Source: CAXGTL01 sp964012725
Lineage (GTDB): Archaea; Nanobdellota; Nanobdellia; Woesearchaeales; CAXGTL01
Length of the DNA stretch: 57,113 nucleotides
Assembly (NCBI GenBank): GCA_964012725.1
Contig: CAXGTL010000001.1
Location: forward strand, 1 to 57,113
Reading direction: 5' to 3'
The notes under the pieces are model-generated. The model was not told where the DNA came from and did not search any database. It was given only the letters and a program-made list of their open reading frames with translations. Positions 49,223 to 57,113 of the stretch are shown here, one piece after another. The stretch's first letter is position 1. The number at the start of each line of letters is the position of its first letter. A program made the translations under genes and the position numbers.

Positions 49223-50257
49223 ATGATACAAACTCTAAACAAAACACTATTATCAAAACAAGACATCTTCCAAGACATTCTAGGACAAGGCAATGTAAAG
49301 CTACAGATAAGATCAGCTTTATTATCCAACAGAAACATTATAGTAGTTGGAACACCTGGAATAGGTAAAACAACATTAGCAAAAAGCATTGCTAAGATTC
49401 TGCCACAGATTGAAGCAGTTGAAGGATGCGGATTTCATTGTGAAATCAAAAACCCAATATGTCCAGAATGTAAATCAAAGAAACATAAAAAAAAGACAAA
49501 GATTTCTGGAGAAAAACGATTTATCAGGATCCAAGGTTCACCAGACTTAACAGTTGAAGACCTTTTAGGTGATATTGATCCAATCAAAGCAATGAAATAC
49601 GGACCTTTATCTATTGAAGCATTTACACCAGGCAAAATATTCAAAGCAAATAATGGAGTTTTATTTTTTGATGAAATTAACAGATGTCCAGAAAAATTAC
49701 AAAATGCACTTTTACAAGTTTTGCAAGAAAGAAAAGCAACAATTGGAAGTTATGATGTTGATATACCAGCTAATTTCTTATTCATTGCAACCATGAACCC
49801 AGAAGACAGTTCAACAGAAAGATTAAGTGATGTATTACTTGACAGGTTTGATGTAATTTACATGTCATTCCCAGAATCAATAGAAATAGAAAAAGAAATA
49901 ATTAAAAAAACATGCACAAAGTTAGTTAAAGTAACTGACACACTTCTTCATTTCATGGCATATTTTGTAAGATTGTTAAGACAATCTGATAAATTAGAAA
50001 AAAAGCCAAGTGTTAGAGCATTACAAGGTTTATATGAAAGATCCCAAGCAAATGCATTACTAAATAATAAAAATCATGCAACTATGCAAGATCTTAAAGA
50101 TGTTTTAATAAGTGTATTAGCACACAGGATTAAACTTAAACCAAGTGTTAAATATCTTATGAGTCCTGAACAATTCTTAGAAAAAGAATTCAAAGAATTT
50201 CTTAAAACAAATGTAGGAAAACAAATTCAAACATCTGCTGAAGGAGACGTCCCCTAA
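49223..50257 (+). CDS. MoxR-like AAA ATPase with zinc insert
   Basis: 344 aa. Walker A GTPGIGKTT at 43-51, Walker B VLFFDEINR, sensor ATMNPEDSS and arginine finger LLDRFD, like the Mg-chelatase ChlI/MoxR branch. An insert after helix 1 holds C69, C73, C80 and C83, a likely zinc site not typical of the family. The VWA gene directly follows, so the pair should act as a chaperone-like AAA/VWA machine, client unknown. Confidence 0.9.
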   Translation: MIQTLNKTLLSKQDIFQDILGQGNVKLQIRSALLSNRNIIVVGTPGIGKTTLAKSIAKILPQIEAVEGCGFHCEIKNPICPECKSKKHKKKTKISGEKRFIRIQGSPDLTVEDLLGDIDPIKAMKYGPLSIEAFTPGKIFKANNGVLFFDEINRCPEKLQNALLQVLQERKATIGSYDVDIPANFLFIATMNPEDSSTERLSDVLLDRFDVIYMSFPESIEIEKEIIKKTCTKLVKVTDTLLHFMAYFVRLLRQSDKLEKKPSVRALQGLYERSQANALLNNKNHATMQDLKDVLISVLAHRIKLKPSVKYLMSPEQFLEKEFKEFLKTNVGKQIQTSAEGDVP

Positions 50258-50339
50258 TTTAGATGTAAAGATTGAAAAAAAAGAAGAAGCTGAAGAATTA
50301 TCAGGACAGTTAGAATCACAAAAAGATGAAGATAAACTA

Positions 50340-51449
50340 ATGCATTCTGTTTTAGAAAGTGATGAAGAAACAATTGAAGAAGGAAAAGTAATAAAAGATG
50401 CAATTAACCAAGGCATGGGATCGTTCACACCTGACATGATGTTTGAAAACCTTGTAAAAGATTATAGAAATGCAGAAAATATTTATGGAAAATCCATTAT
50501 AAGATATTTAACAGGCTATGATGCTGATTATGTTAAAAGAAATGTAAAAATTCCTGAGTTTCAGAAAGAAATCAAGAAAAATATTGGAGAAGCAATAAAA
50601 AAATTAAAAGAAAAAGATTTAATTGATAAACAATTTGCAATCACAGACAAAGGTTTTTACCTTGCATCTTTAATTCTATACACAGAAGAACTTGACAATA
50701 TTGTACCCAAGGGAATACTTGGTGAATATGAACATAAGAAAACATCACACTATGGTCTTCCAAAAGATACAAAAATATTCAAAAAAGGTGACAGGTATCA
50801 CGATATTGCTGTTAAAAAATCAGTAAAAGTTGCAATCAGAAGAGGACATTCTAAACTAGAAATAGATGATTTAAGAGCGCATGAAAGACATTCCAAAGGA
50901 AAAACTGTAATTATTTATGCAATGGATGCATCTGGTTCAATGAAAGGCAAAAAATTGGAAGCATCAAAAAAAGCAGGAATTGCACTTGCATTTAAAGCAA
51001 TCAATAAAAAAGATAAAATTGGAATGATTGTTTTTAAAAATAAAGTTGTGTCATTAGTTGAACCAACACAAGATTTTGGACTTCTATTAAAAGAAATTAC
51101 TCCAATAAAAGCATCTGGTGAAACAGATTTTGCATCTACAATAAGCAAAGCAATTGAATTATTTCCTTCAGAAAGAATAACAAAACATCTTATCATACTA
51201 AGTGACGCATTAGCAACATATGGTGCTGATCCTGAAAATGAAACTTTATCAGCGATTTCATTAGCAAAAGAAAATGGAATAACAGTTTCACTAATAGGAA
51301 TCAATCTTGATACCAAAGGTGAAGAGTTAAGTAGAAAGATAGTTGAGATCAGTGAAGGAAGGTTCTGGAGAGTAAGTAATCTTGATGAATTGGATAAGAT
51401 TGTGCTTGAGGATTATAATGAAATTCGTGAATTTGGTACAAGTTCATGA
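50340..51449 (+). CDS. VWA-domain partner of MoxR ATPase
   Basis: 369 aa from ATG 50340. A helical N-terminal half is followed by a VWA domain with a full MIDAS: DASGSMKG near 196, GETDFAS with the Thr, and LSDALATYG. The same frame is open back to about 50220 with coding-like acidic sequence but no ATG, GTG or TTG, and AAGGAG stands at 50239-50244. The true start may be upstream and non-standard. Confidence 0.87.
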   Translation: MHSVLESDEETIEEGKVIKDAINQGMGSFTPDMMFENLVKDYRNAENIYGKSIIRYLTGYDADYVKRNVKIPEFQKEIKKNIGEAIKKLKEKDLIDKQFAITDKGFYLASLILYTEELDNIVPKGILGEYEHKKTSHYGLPKDTKIFKKGDRYHDIAVKKSVKVAIRRGHSKLEIDDLRAHERHSKGKTVIIYAMDASGSMKGKKLEASKKAGIALAFKAINKKDKIGMIVFKNKVVSLVEPTQDFGLLLKEITPIKASGETDFASTISKAIELFPSERITKHLIILSDALATYGADPENETLSAISLAKENGITVSLIGINLDTKGEELSRKIVEISEGRFWRVSNLDELDKIVLEDYNEIREFGTSS

Positions 51450-51566
51450 ATGAATTAGATGAGAACGAAGCTTGTAGCTGAGTGAACATATTATGGTGTG
51501 ATGTGACTAAAACTGAGACCATTTACACAATAACATTTATAAACACCTTTATCTAAAATATATACT

Positions 51567-53684
51567 ATGATATTCAATGATGGTTATTACCATCCTTTGG
51601 ACAGAGAATATGGTGAAATCTGGACACCAGAACAACATACTCCTGAAATGATTGAACCAATAGAAAAACCTATCCAAAAAGGAGATCCTAATCGTTTAAC
51701 ATCTCAAGATGTTGGTAGTTCTACATTAATGCTTCATGCTGGTACAGAAGATGTAAAAGCAAGAATCAGACACGGTTTAAGTAGAATTGAACTAGGTTTC
51801 CCTGGTAAAGGAAAAAGTTCTCAACAAGCACTTACACCTGAAAGTTTTGGTAAAGAAGAAAGACAAGCAATAAGAGACTTAGCAAGAATTAATGAATTAA
51901 AAGTTTCTACTCACGCAAGTATTGCAATTGCTGGTTTAGCAGGGTTTACTCAACAAGGTTTTGCAGAAAGTTCAAGACAAGAATCATTAGATGAAATCAA
52001 AAGAGCAATAGATTTTGCAGCTGACGCATCAACAGGAGGAGCAGTTGTTGTTCATACAGGTGAATTTCCTAGAAGCATTGCAGGATATTATGGAAAAGAA
52101 GGTGTTAGAAAAGATGGTGCTAAATTCAAAGAATATGAAAAAGAAGAACAAGAAGCAGTTCATTTCTTAGTTGATAATCATACAGGAAAGATCATAGATG
52201 GAGTTAGAGAAGATCAAGTTGCATGGATTCCTAAGCAACAAGTAGCTAATGGTGAAAAAGTCTGGTTACAAGCACCTGATAAAGACACAAACAAAATGGA
52301 TGCAATGAAATTCGAAATGATTAAAACATATAAGGATGAAATTAAGAATAAATTTGGAGAAACATCTAAACAATATGAAAAAGCTAATGCATTATTCAGA
52401 GAAGACAGAGTTCCTGTTTATGAAACTGATCCTCAAGGAAATATTCAAACAGAATTAATTAGATTTAGTGAATTTAAAAAAAGAAAAGAATTTCAAAATA
52501 CAGATGGTACACCAAACACTGAAAAAGCTGCACTTGAATTCTTTAAAATGCAGCAGCAAACACAAATGCATCAAGCACTAGGTTCTGCAAGAGAATTTGA
52601 ACAGCATTATAATGATGGTATGCGAGATAGAGAACGTCTTAAAGACACATTTAATAATTTTACTTCCAAGAAAGAAGAAGCTATGAAAGATCAAAATAAA
52701 TATGGTCAATTATTATTTGAAACAGCTGCAAGAATTAGAGGAAGACCAGTAACAACTCCAGAAGATAAAAAAATGGTACAACAGTTAGCACAACAAATGG
52801 ATCATGACCCTGAAGGCCCTGAAGGATTTATGAGTGACCGTTTAGCAGACAATGAAAGAAGAATAGCCTACGGAAGAGAAACTTCATCAGGTGGAAGACT
52901 TCAAGCAAGACGTATCCAAGATCAAATCATGCACACTGAAAACATAGAAGAATATGGTATGAAGAAAAGTGCAATAACATTAGCACAAGCAGGAATGTTT
53001 GCAATGGATAAAACAAGAGCAACAAACAAACAACTAAAACAACAAGGACATGAAAAGATTGATCCAATCTATGTTTCACCAGAAAATATATTCCAAAATA
53101 CATTTGGTTCTCATCCACAAGAATTAAAACAAATAATAATTAAATCAAGAGAAGAAATGGAAAACAGATTAGTAGAACAAAAAAAGATGAATAGACAAGA
53201 AGCAAAAAAACTAGCAAAAAAACACATTGCAGGAACATTTGATATTGGTCATGCAAATATCTGGAAAAAATATTATGAAGGAACTGACAAAGACTTTAAC
53301 AAATGGTTAATTGACCAAGCAAAAGACTTAATCAAAGGTGGCTTTGTTAAACATATCCATATAACAGACAATTTAGGTTATCATGATGAACATTTAGCAG
53401 TTGGGCAAGGAACAGCTCCAATTAAAGAGCTTGTAAAAGAACTAGAAAAAGAAGGAATAAAAGATGTAATTGTTGAACCAGGATCTACAAATTTCATGAC
53501 AATGTGGCCAGATTCATTAAAAGGCTTAGGTTCTCCAATTTATGCAATAGACGCACCATATCAAAGAGGTTTTGATCAAATACAACAATCACATGCTGGT
53601 TATATCAATCCTCCTTACTTTGTTACTAATACTATCTACCCAAGCGATGAATGGAGAATTTGGTCAGGAGTTCCTTTAGAGTAA
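51567..53684 (+). CDS. Xylose-isomerase-like TIM-barrel protein with large insert
   Basis: 705 aa. Sugar-phosphate isomerase/AP-endonuclease-like barrel strands flank a big insert: the N-terminal part (1-180) has KVSTHASI and AVVVHTGEF; the C-terminal part (550-705) has GTFDIGHANIW, HIHITDNLGYHDEHLAVGQG and VIVEPG with likely metal ligands. Residues about 185-545 are mostly charged, Gln-rich helix. The TATA box TTTATAAA (51533-51540) makes it leaderless. Substrate unknown. Confidence 0.75.
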   Translation: MIFNDGYYHPLDREYGEIWTPEQHTPEMIEPIEKPIQKGDPNRLTSQDVGSSTLMLHAGTEDVKARIRHGLSRIELGFPGKGKSSQQALTPESFGKEERQAIRDLARINELKVSTHASIAIAGLAGFTQQGFAESSRQESLDEIKRAIDFAADASTGGAVVVHTGEFPRSIAGYYGKEGVRKDGAKFKEYEKEEQEAVHFLVDNHTGKIIDGVREDQVAWIPKQQVANGEKVWLQAPDKDTNKMDAMKFEMIKTYKDEIKNKFGETSKQYEKANALFREDRVPVYETDPQGNIQTELIRFSEFKKRKEFQNTDGTPNTEKAALEFFKMQQQTQMHQALGSAREFEQHYNDGMRDRERLKDTFNNFTSKKEEAMKDQNKYGQLLFETAARIRGRPVTTPEDKKMVQQLAQQMDHDPEGPEGFMSDRLADNERRIAYGRETSSGGRLQARRIQDQIMHTENIEEYGMKKSAITLAQAGMFAMDKTRATNKQLKQQGHEKIDPIYVSPENIFQNTFGSHPQELKQIIIKSREEMENRLVEQKKMNRQEAKKLAKKHIAGTFDIGHANIWKKYYEGTDKDFNKWLIDQAKDLIKGGFVKHIHITDNLGYHDEHLAVGQGTAPIKELVKELEKEGIKDVIVEPGSTNFMTMWPDSLKGLGSPIYAIDAPYQRGFDQIQQSHAGYINPPYFVTNTIYPSDEWRIWSGVPLE

Positions 53685-54308
53685 ATAAGATGATAATGGT
53701 ACATAAATAGGATATTTCTTAGAAAAACTTTCTACTGTTGCATTTATATGGTTATCTAAAGATAAGATTACAACTTTTGCTTTATCACAAACAACCCTTT
53801 TTAAACTATAAGCAACAGCTTGAATATCTGTACTTTCAATTTCTTTTCCACGGTTCTTATGCTTTTTACAATATTTAGAGCTTAATTTTCTAATTAAATT
53901 AATTTGATCTTTAGTTGGAACATAATGTATTGTTCTACATAAACCAAAAATAAAATTTCTTAATTTTTTAGGTATAATTGGAACCTTTCTTCCTCTTTCA
54001 TCATAATTAATCTTTGGATTTTGAACTTCTTCTGCAACTTTATTAACCAAAGTAATAGGTATTCTTTTACCAGTTTTAGTTATGAAAGTAGTAAAATTAT
54101 ATTTACCAGTTTTAGGATCATAAGGCAATTTTGCAATATATGAAGTATCAAGAACAACTTCATCAATATCTTCTAAACTAAGATCTGAACTGTAAGTTCT
54201 AAGAATGGATTCTAAACTGCCTAAATCAACATCTTTAGCAGCCTTAGCAGCCCTAATATTTTCTTGTGTAATTCTGTTTTTAAGTTGTTCATTACCTATA
54301 TAAGTCAT
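53676..54308 (-). CDS. PIN-domain protein
   Basis: 210 aa from ATG 54308. PIN acidic residues: VVLDTSYIA, VNKVAEEV, STDIQAVAYSL and VVILSLDNHI. An N-terminal helical part (1-60) and a Lys/Arg-rich middle are added. Probably a ribonuclease. It overlaps the end of the TIM-barrel gene by 9 nt on the opposite strand. The motif order is shared with the interrupted gene at 13536-14606. Confidence 0.78.
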   Translation of the reverse strand: MTYIGNEQLKNRITQENIRAAKAAKDVDLGSLESILRTYSSDLSLEDIDEVVLDTSYIAKLPYDPKTGKYNFTTFITKTGKRIPITLVNKVAEEVQNPKINYDERGRKVPIIPKKLRNFIFGLCRTIHYVPTKDQINLIRKLSSKYCKKHKNRGKEIESTDIQAVAYSLKRVVCDKAKVVILSLDNHINATVESFSKKYPIYVPLSSYLL

Positions 54309-54515
54309 CACTATATAGTAGGTAATAATAGTATATAAACCTTTCCATTTTTGTATCACCTACAAGTGACTACAAATCCTTAAAACTAAGAAAAAATAGC
54401 ATTTCAAACCCTCAAAATCACCATATATAGGCCTTTAAACCCTATATTACAGTTAAATAAAGTTTATATATAGAAACTATATGTAGATATATATAGGTAA
54501 AAATCATAAAAAATC

Positions 54516-54570
54516 TTGAGGTGAAACAAATCAAAGATTTGTAAACCTCAAAATTACAAATTTCGAGGTG
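54516..54570 (+). promoter_or_regulatory. Leader switch with duplicated SD before surface protein
   Basis: Family 3. Segment 1 TTGAGGTG (54516-54523), hairpin AAATC/GATTT, segment 2 ACCTCAA (54545-54551), segment 3 GAGGTG (54565-54570), the SD. Segment 2 pairs 7 nt with segment 1, or forms ACCTC-A-AAATT / AATTT-C-GAGGT with segment 3. Sequence around it closely follows the EF-2 leader: a GAGGT, then AAATCAAA and GATTT, then ACCTCAAAAT, then AATTT and GAGGT. Confidence 0.62.
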
Positions 54571-54576
54571 ATAATA

Positions 54577-55512
54577 TTGAAACTAAAAAAATGGGTAACA
54601 TATATAATAATTCTAATCATTCTTACATGGTTAATCTTTTTTGTTGATTGGGGCTGTGAAGAAAAAGAACAAAATTTAGAAGAATTAGACACAAATGAAA
54701 TCACAGGTGATGTAATAAATGACCTAGATTGTCCAGCTGTCAAATGCGAAGTATGCGAAGAATTTGATAGAGACGAAGAATGTAATTATGATGATAAATG
54801 TCCATCTTGTTCTTCATGTCCATCATGTCCAGAAGCAAAAACTATTGTAAAGGGTGCTGATGAACTTGCATCTACATCATTAATTAGTCTTGAAACATAT
54901 AATGAAAGAATAATTAATATTGATAATGAAAATTTTACATATTGGTTATATAACTCAAAAGACTACAATGTTAATAATATCCATGCAAAAATGGTTATAG
55001 AAATTGATGATGATACTGACAAAACAATATACACAGATGTATTTTCATTAGATAAAAGACAAAACAAAAGTTTCAAAATCTATGTTGGTTTAGATCCTAG
55101 AGATGAAGAATATCAAGCAGCATTAACAATTTATTCAGGTAATAACAATGGAAAAACTAAGGATGTTGAATTCAAAGTACATAATAAAAATCCAGATATA
55201 GAACAATCAGAAGCATTCTGGAGCAATAGTATTGTTGGATTTAGTAAATATGAAATTAACACAGACAATTTAGTAAATCTTACTTTGATAAACAACAAAA
55301 ACTCTGAAGTTACAATATTAGACATTAAAGTTGATGACAAACATTGGTTTGTAAACCAAACATTAGCATCAGGTGAAGAATTTGAATTCACAACACAAAA
55401 AGATATGTGTGACTCAGGAATATACAGTTTCCCTGTTTACATGAATTACAGTTCAGGTGGATTTGAGTTTGAGATTGATGAAGAACAGGAATTAGTTGGA
55501 TATTGTAATTAG
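54577..55512 (+). CDS. Membrane-anchored surface protein with Cys cluster
   Basis: 311 aa, TTG start 54577, 6 nt after GAGGTG (GTG 54568 would use the SD itself). A signal anchor (about 5-22) ends WGCEEK. A Cys-rich segment follows (CPAVKCEVCEEF, CPSCSSCPSC), then beta-rich domains with Asn sequons. No catalytic motif. It resembles the Cys-rich surface protein at 46387 in layout only. Confidence 0.68.
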   Translation: MKLKKWVTYIIILIILTWLIFFVDWGCEEKEQNLEELDTNEITGDVINDLDCPAVKCEVCEEFDRDEECNYDDKCPSCSSCPSCPEAKTIVKGADELASTSLISLETYNERIINIDNENFTYWLYNSKDYNVNNIHAKMVIEIDDDTDKTIYTDVFSLDKRQNKSFKIYVGLDPRDEEYQAALTIYSGNNNGKTKDVEFKVHNKNPDIEQSEAFWSNSIVGFSKYEINTDNLVNLTLINNKNSEVTILDIKVDDKHWFVNQTLASGEEFEFTTQKDMCDSGIYSFPVYMNYSSGGFEFEIDEEQELVGYCN

Positions 55513-55581
55513 TTTTTTTTTCTTTTATTTTTATTATAAACAACAATATTTATATACAACATTACATATAATCACATTATC

Positions 55582-56235
55582 ATGAAAAAAGAGGCACTCA
55601 ATCACTTAAAAATAAGTTTTATTAAACAAAAGCTAAGTGAAAAAGTAATATATTCTCTAGTATCAAGCTTTATAATGAGTTTTTTATTAATGATTATATT
55701 TAACTTACATAATAACCTAAGATCAGCAAGACTTTTCTTTGCATTAAGCTTCATAATCTTATTTATAGCTATATTTTTGTTCACAAATTCACAATTAGCA
55801 AGAACAAGTAAATATACACATAAAAAACAAAAATTTACAATTGAAAAAAAAGTAAGTTTTAAATTAAAAGATATGCACAAAATTTTGTCATATATTATTA
55901 TAATTATATTAATTCTATATAGTATATTTTTAATTATGTGGACAAGTTATAATTTTTCAGAATTTGGTGTATTTTTAACATTAATATTGTTATTTACAAC
56001 AATTATTTATTTCATATTATTCTTTTACCACAAGTTCCATTATTATGTTTGTAAAAAAGGGTTATTAATTCATGGGATACACTTACCAAAGTTCTATACA
56101 TGGCACCAAATCAAGCATTATAAAAGAAAAAAGAGAATTATCCATTTACATATGAAAAAAACAAAATATCATATATCAATACCACATAAAAAAGGTGTTG
56201 AAAAACATATTAAGAAACATGTGAAGAAAAAATAA
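55582..56235 (+). CDS. Four-helix membrane protein with PH-like C-terminus
   Basis: 217 aa. Four hydrophobic segments (about 24-42, 48-66, 103-120, 128-148) and a basic C-terminal region, YYVCKKGLLIHG..FYTWHQIKHYKRKKRIIHLHMKK, which resembles the bacterial PH or DUF5673 domain. The end is His/Lys-rich. Function unknown. Confidence 0.68.
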   Translation: MKKEALNHLKISFIKQKLSEKVIYSLVSSFIMSFLLMIIFNLHNNLRSARLFFALSFIILFIAIFLFTNSQLARTSKYTHKKQKFTIEKKVSFKLKDMHKILSYIIIIILILYSIFLIMWTSYNFSEFGVFLTLILLFTTIIYFILFFYHKFHYYVCKKGLLIHGIHLPKFYTWHQIKHYKRKKRIIHLHMKKTKYHISIPHKKGVEKHIKKHVKKK

Positions 56236-56282
56236 AAAGTAAAATATATATTAAAAAAAACAATAAAAAGAAATAAAAAAAA

Positions 56283-56783
56283 TTAATTAACAACAACTTT
56301 GCCTTTTAACAACCTTGTACCTAAAACATCTGCATCTTCTTTATCTTCAGGACAATTATCTTCTCCTTCACATAAATCACCAAAGTCTTCTGTAATATCA
56401 ACGCAGTAATTACCACAAGTAAAAGTGAATTCACCTTTGTTATCAGCAGTAAAATAAAGCTTTACTTGCATATCTTTAGGAACTATTGTGTTTAAATCAA
56501 ATTCTTTTAATTCAAATCCTGAATTATCATCACTTGTTATTTTTAATTCAACTTTATCTCCTTGATCAACTTCTATAACACTTGGATAAAATCTATTATC
56601 AGTGATTTTCACATCAAGTGATTTAAAATTATCAATTCCAGCTGCTTTTGGAACCTCATTAATCATTATATCAACAGCACTATCCATTTCTTTTTTAGCA
56701 CCACACTCGCAACTAGTTAACATAAAGATGCTTGTTAATATTGAAATAACAACCAAAAACATTAATATTTTTATTACTTTCAT
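56283..56783 (-). CDS. Cupredoxin-like secreted protein with degenerate copper site
   Basis: 166 aa from ATG 56783 (GAGGG upstream). A signal peptide (1-25) ends in a LTSCECG lipobox-like stretch. The cupredoxin fold (about 50-135) resembles cytochrome-oxidase subunit II and nitrous-oxide-reductase-type domains: VIEVDQGDKVELKITSDD and VKLYFTADNKGEFTFTCGNYC. The two Cys of the CuA loop are present, but both usual His are missing. It may be an electron carrier remnant. Confidence 0.7.
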   Translation of the reverse strand: MKVIKILMFLVVISILTSIFMLTSCECGAKKEMDSAVDIMINEVPKAAGIDNFKSLDVKITDNRFYPSVIEVDQGDKVELKITSDDNSGFELKEFDLNTIVPKDMQVKLYFTADNKGEFTFTCGNYCVDITEDFGDLCEGEDNCPEDKEDADVLGTRLLKGKVVVN

Positions 56784-56867
56784 TTTGAAATCCCTCATTT
56801 ACTTTTCTCAATTATAAGAACTACCACCTATATGTGTATGGTAAGAGTTTAGTATATATAAAGGTTA

Positions 56868-57113
56868 TTACTTAATAACAATTGTTTTTAATCCCTTAAT
56901 TCTACTAAAGTGTTTGTCCATAGTAATTAAAATAGAATTATTCTCCATTACAACAGAAGCAATTAATAAATCAAAATCAGGAATTTCTTTACCAGATCTA
57001 ATGAGTTTATTTTTTAATTCACAAAATATCAAAGCAGATTTATATAAAGGATAAAGTGTGTTATATTTAAACAGACTTTTTAATGCTTTTAATCTATTTC
57101 TAGGTGATTTCTT
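56868..57113 (-). CDS. VapC-like PIN-domain protein, N-terminus outside window
   Basis: 81 codons are visible, open to the window edge. The end of a PIN domain is clear: GKEIPDFDLLIASVVMENNSILITMDKHFSRIKGLKTI, with the third and fourth acidic residues. Typical of VapC toxins. The antitoxin, if any, lies outside the window. TATA-like TATATAAAGG follows for other genes. Confidence 0.8.
   Translation of the reverse strand, partial: KKSPRNRLKALKSLFKYNTLYPLYKSALIFCELKNKLIRSGKEIPDFDLLIASVVMENNSILITMDKHFSRIKGLKTIVIK

Overview
This 57.1 kb, strongly AT-rich window is chromosomal DNA of an archaeon. Evidence: archaeal EF-1A, EF-2, uS10, eS28, eL24 and L7Ae genes, transcription factor S, Nre repair protein, TYW1, deoxyhypusine synthase, archaeal-type signal peptidase, intron-bearing tRNAs, and TATA boxes about 26 nt upstream of leaderless starts. 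Many small membrane proteins, PIN and nucleotidyltransferase proteins and a class III ribonucleotide reductase suggest an anaerobic DPANN lineage of the Woesearchaeota/Pacearchaeota kind. That placement is inference, not a phylogeny. No insertion sequence, prophage or CRISPR array was seen.

Layout. 1-2.7 kb: partial unknown gene, nucleotidyltransferase, small membrane protein, cold-shock protein with an acidic tail. 2.8-6.0 kb (minus): one operon of hemerythrin, rubrerythrin, desulfoferrodoxin, AlkD, Ogg2 and dCTP deaminase, which looks like a defence against oxidative and base damage. 6.3-11.4 kb: regulator, MacB/LolD-type ABC ATPase, surface protein and two FtsX/MacB permeases. 11.5-14.6 kb: membrane protein, unknown pair, tRNA cluster, interrupted PIN gene. 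14.7-20.7 kb: translation cluster. 21-25.6 kb: surface subtilase behind a RelE-type toxin-antitoxin pair, NMD3-like gene. 25.7-29.7 kb: signal peptidase, TFS, UPF0200 kinase, thymidylate kinase fusion, acidic peptide. 29.8-39.9 kb: PurB, PurA, tandem ThyX-like protein, dUTPase, dCMP deaminase, NrdD and NrdG, i.e. purine and deoxynucleotide synthesis. 39.9-43.3 kb: SpeD, agmatinase, deoxyhypusine synthase and TYW1. 43.3-57.1 kb: phosphoesterase, Dus, slipin, Nre, MoxR-VWA pair, a TIM-barrel protein with a large insert, PIN proteins and surface proteins.

The most unusual content is between the genes. Several families of structured elements recur. Family 1 has three copies (2140-2263 minus, 6090-6220 plus, 43994-44118 plus). 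Its junction sequences are conserved and its helices differ in sequence but stay complementary. Each copy starts about 25 nt downstream of its own TATA box, inside a divergent promoter. Family 2 (16792-16905, 25575-25682, 27529-27642) is a four-helix RNA. Family 3 is a leader with a duplicated Shine-Dalgarno sequence and an intervening anti-SD, which allows two mutually exclusive hairpins; it precedes EF-2 and two small surface or membrane protein genes. Family 4 sits at the 5' ends of two minus-strand transcripts, including that of L7Ae. Family 5 is a pair of related 3'-UTR double hairpins. A further singleton four-way junction lies at 12025-12157. Together these suggest an undescribed set of structured RNAs in this lineage. 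All structures were folded by eye.
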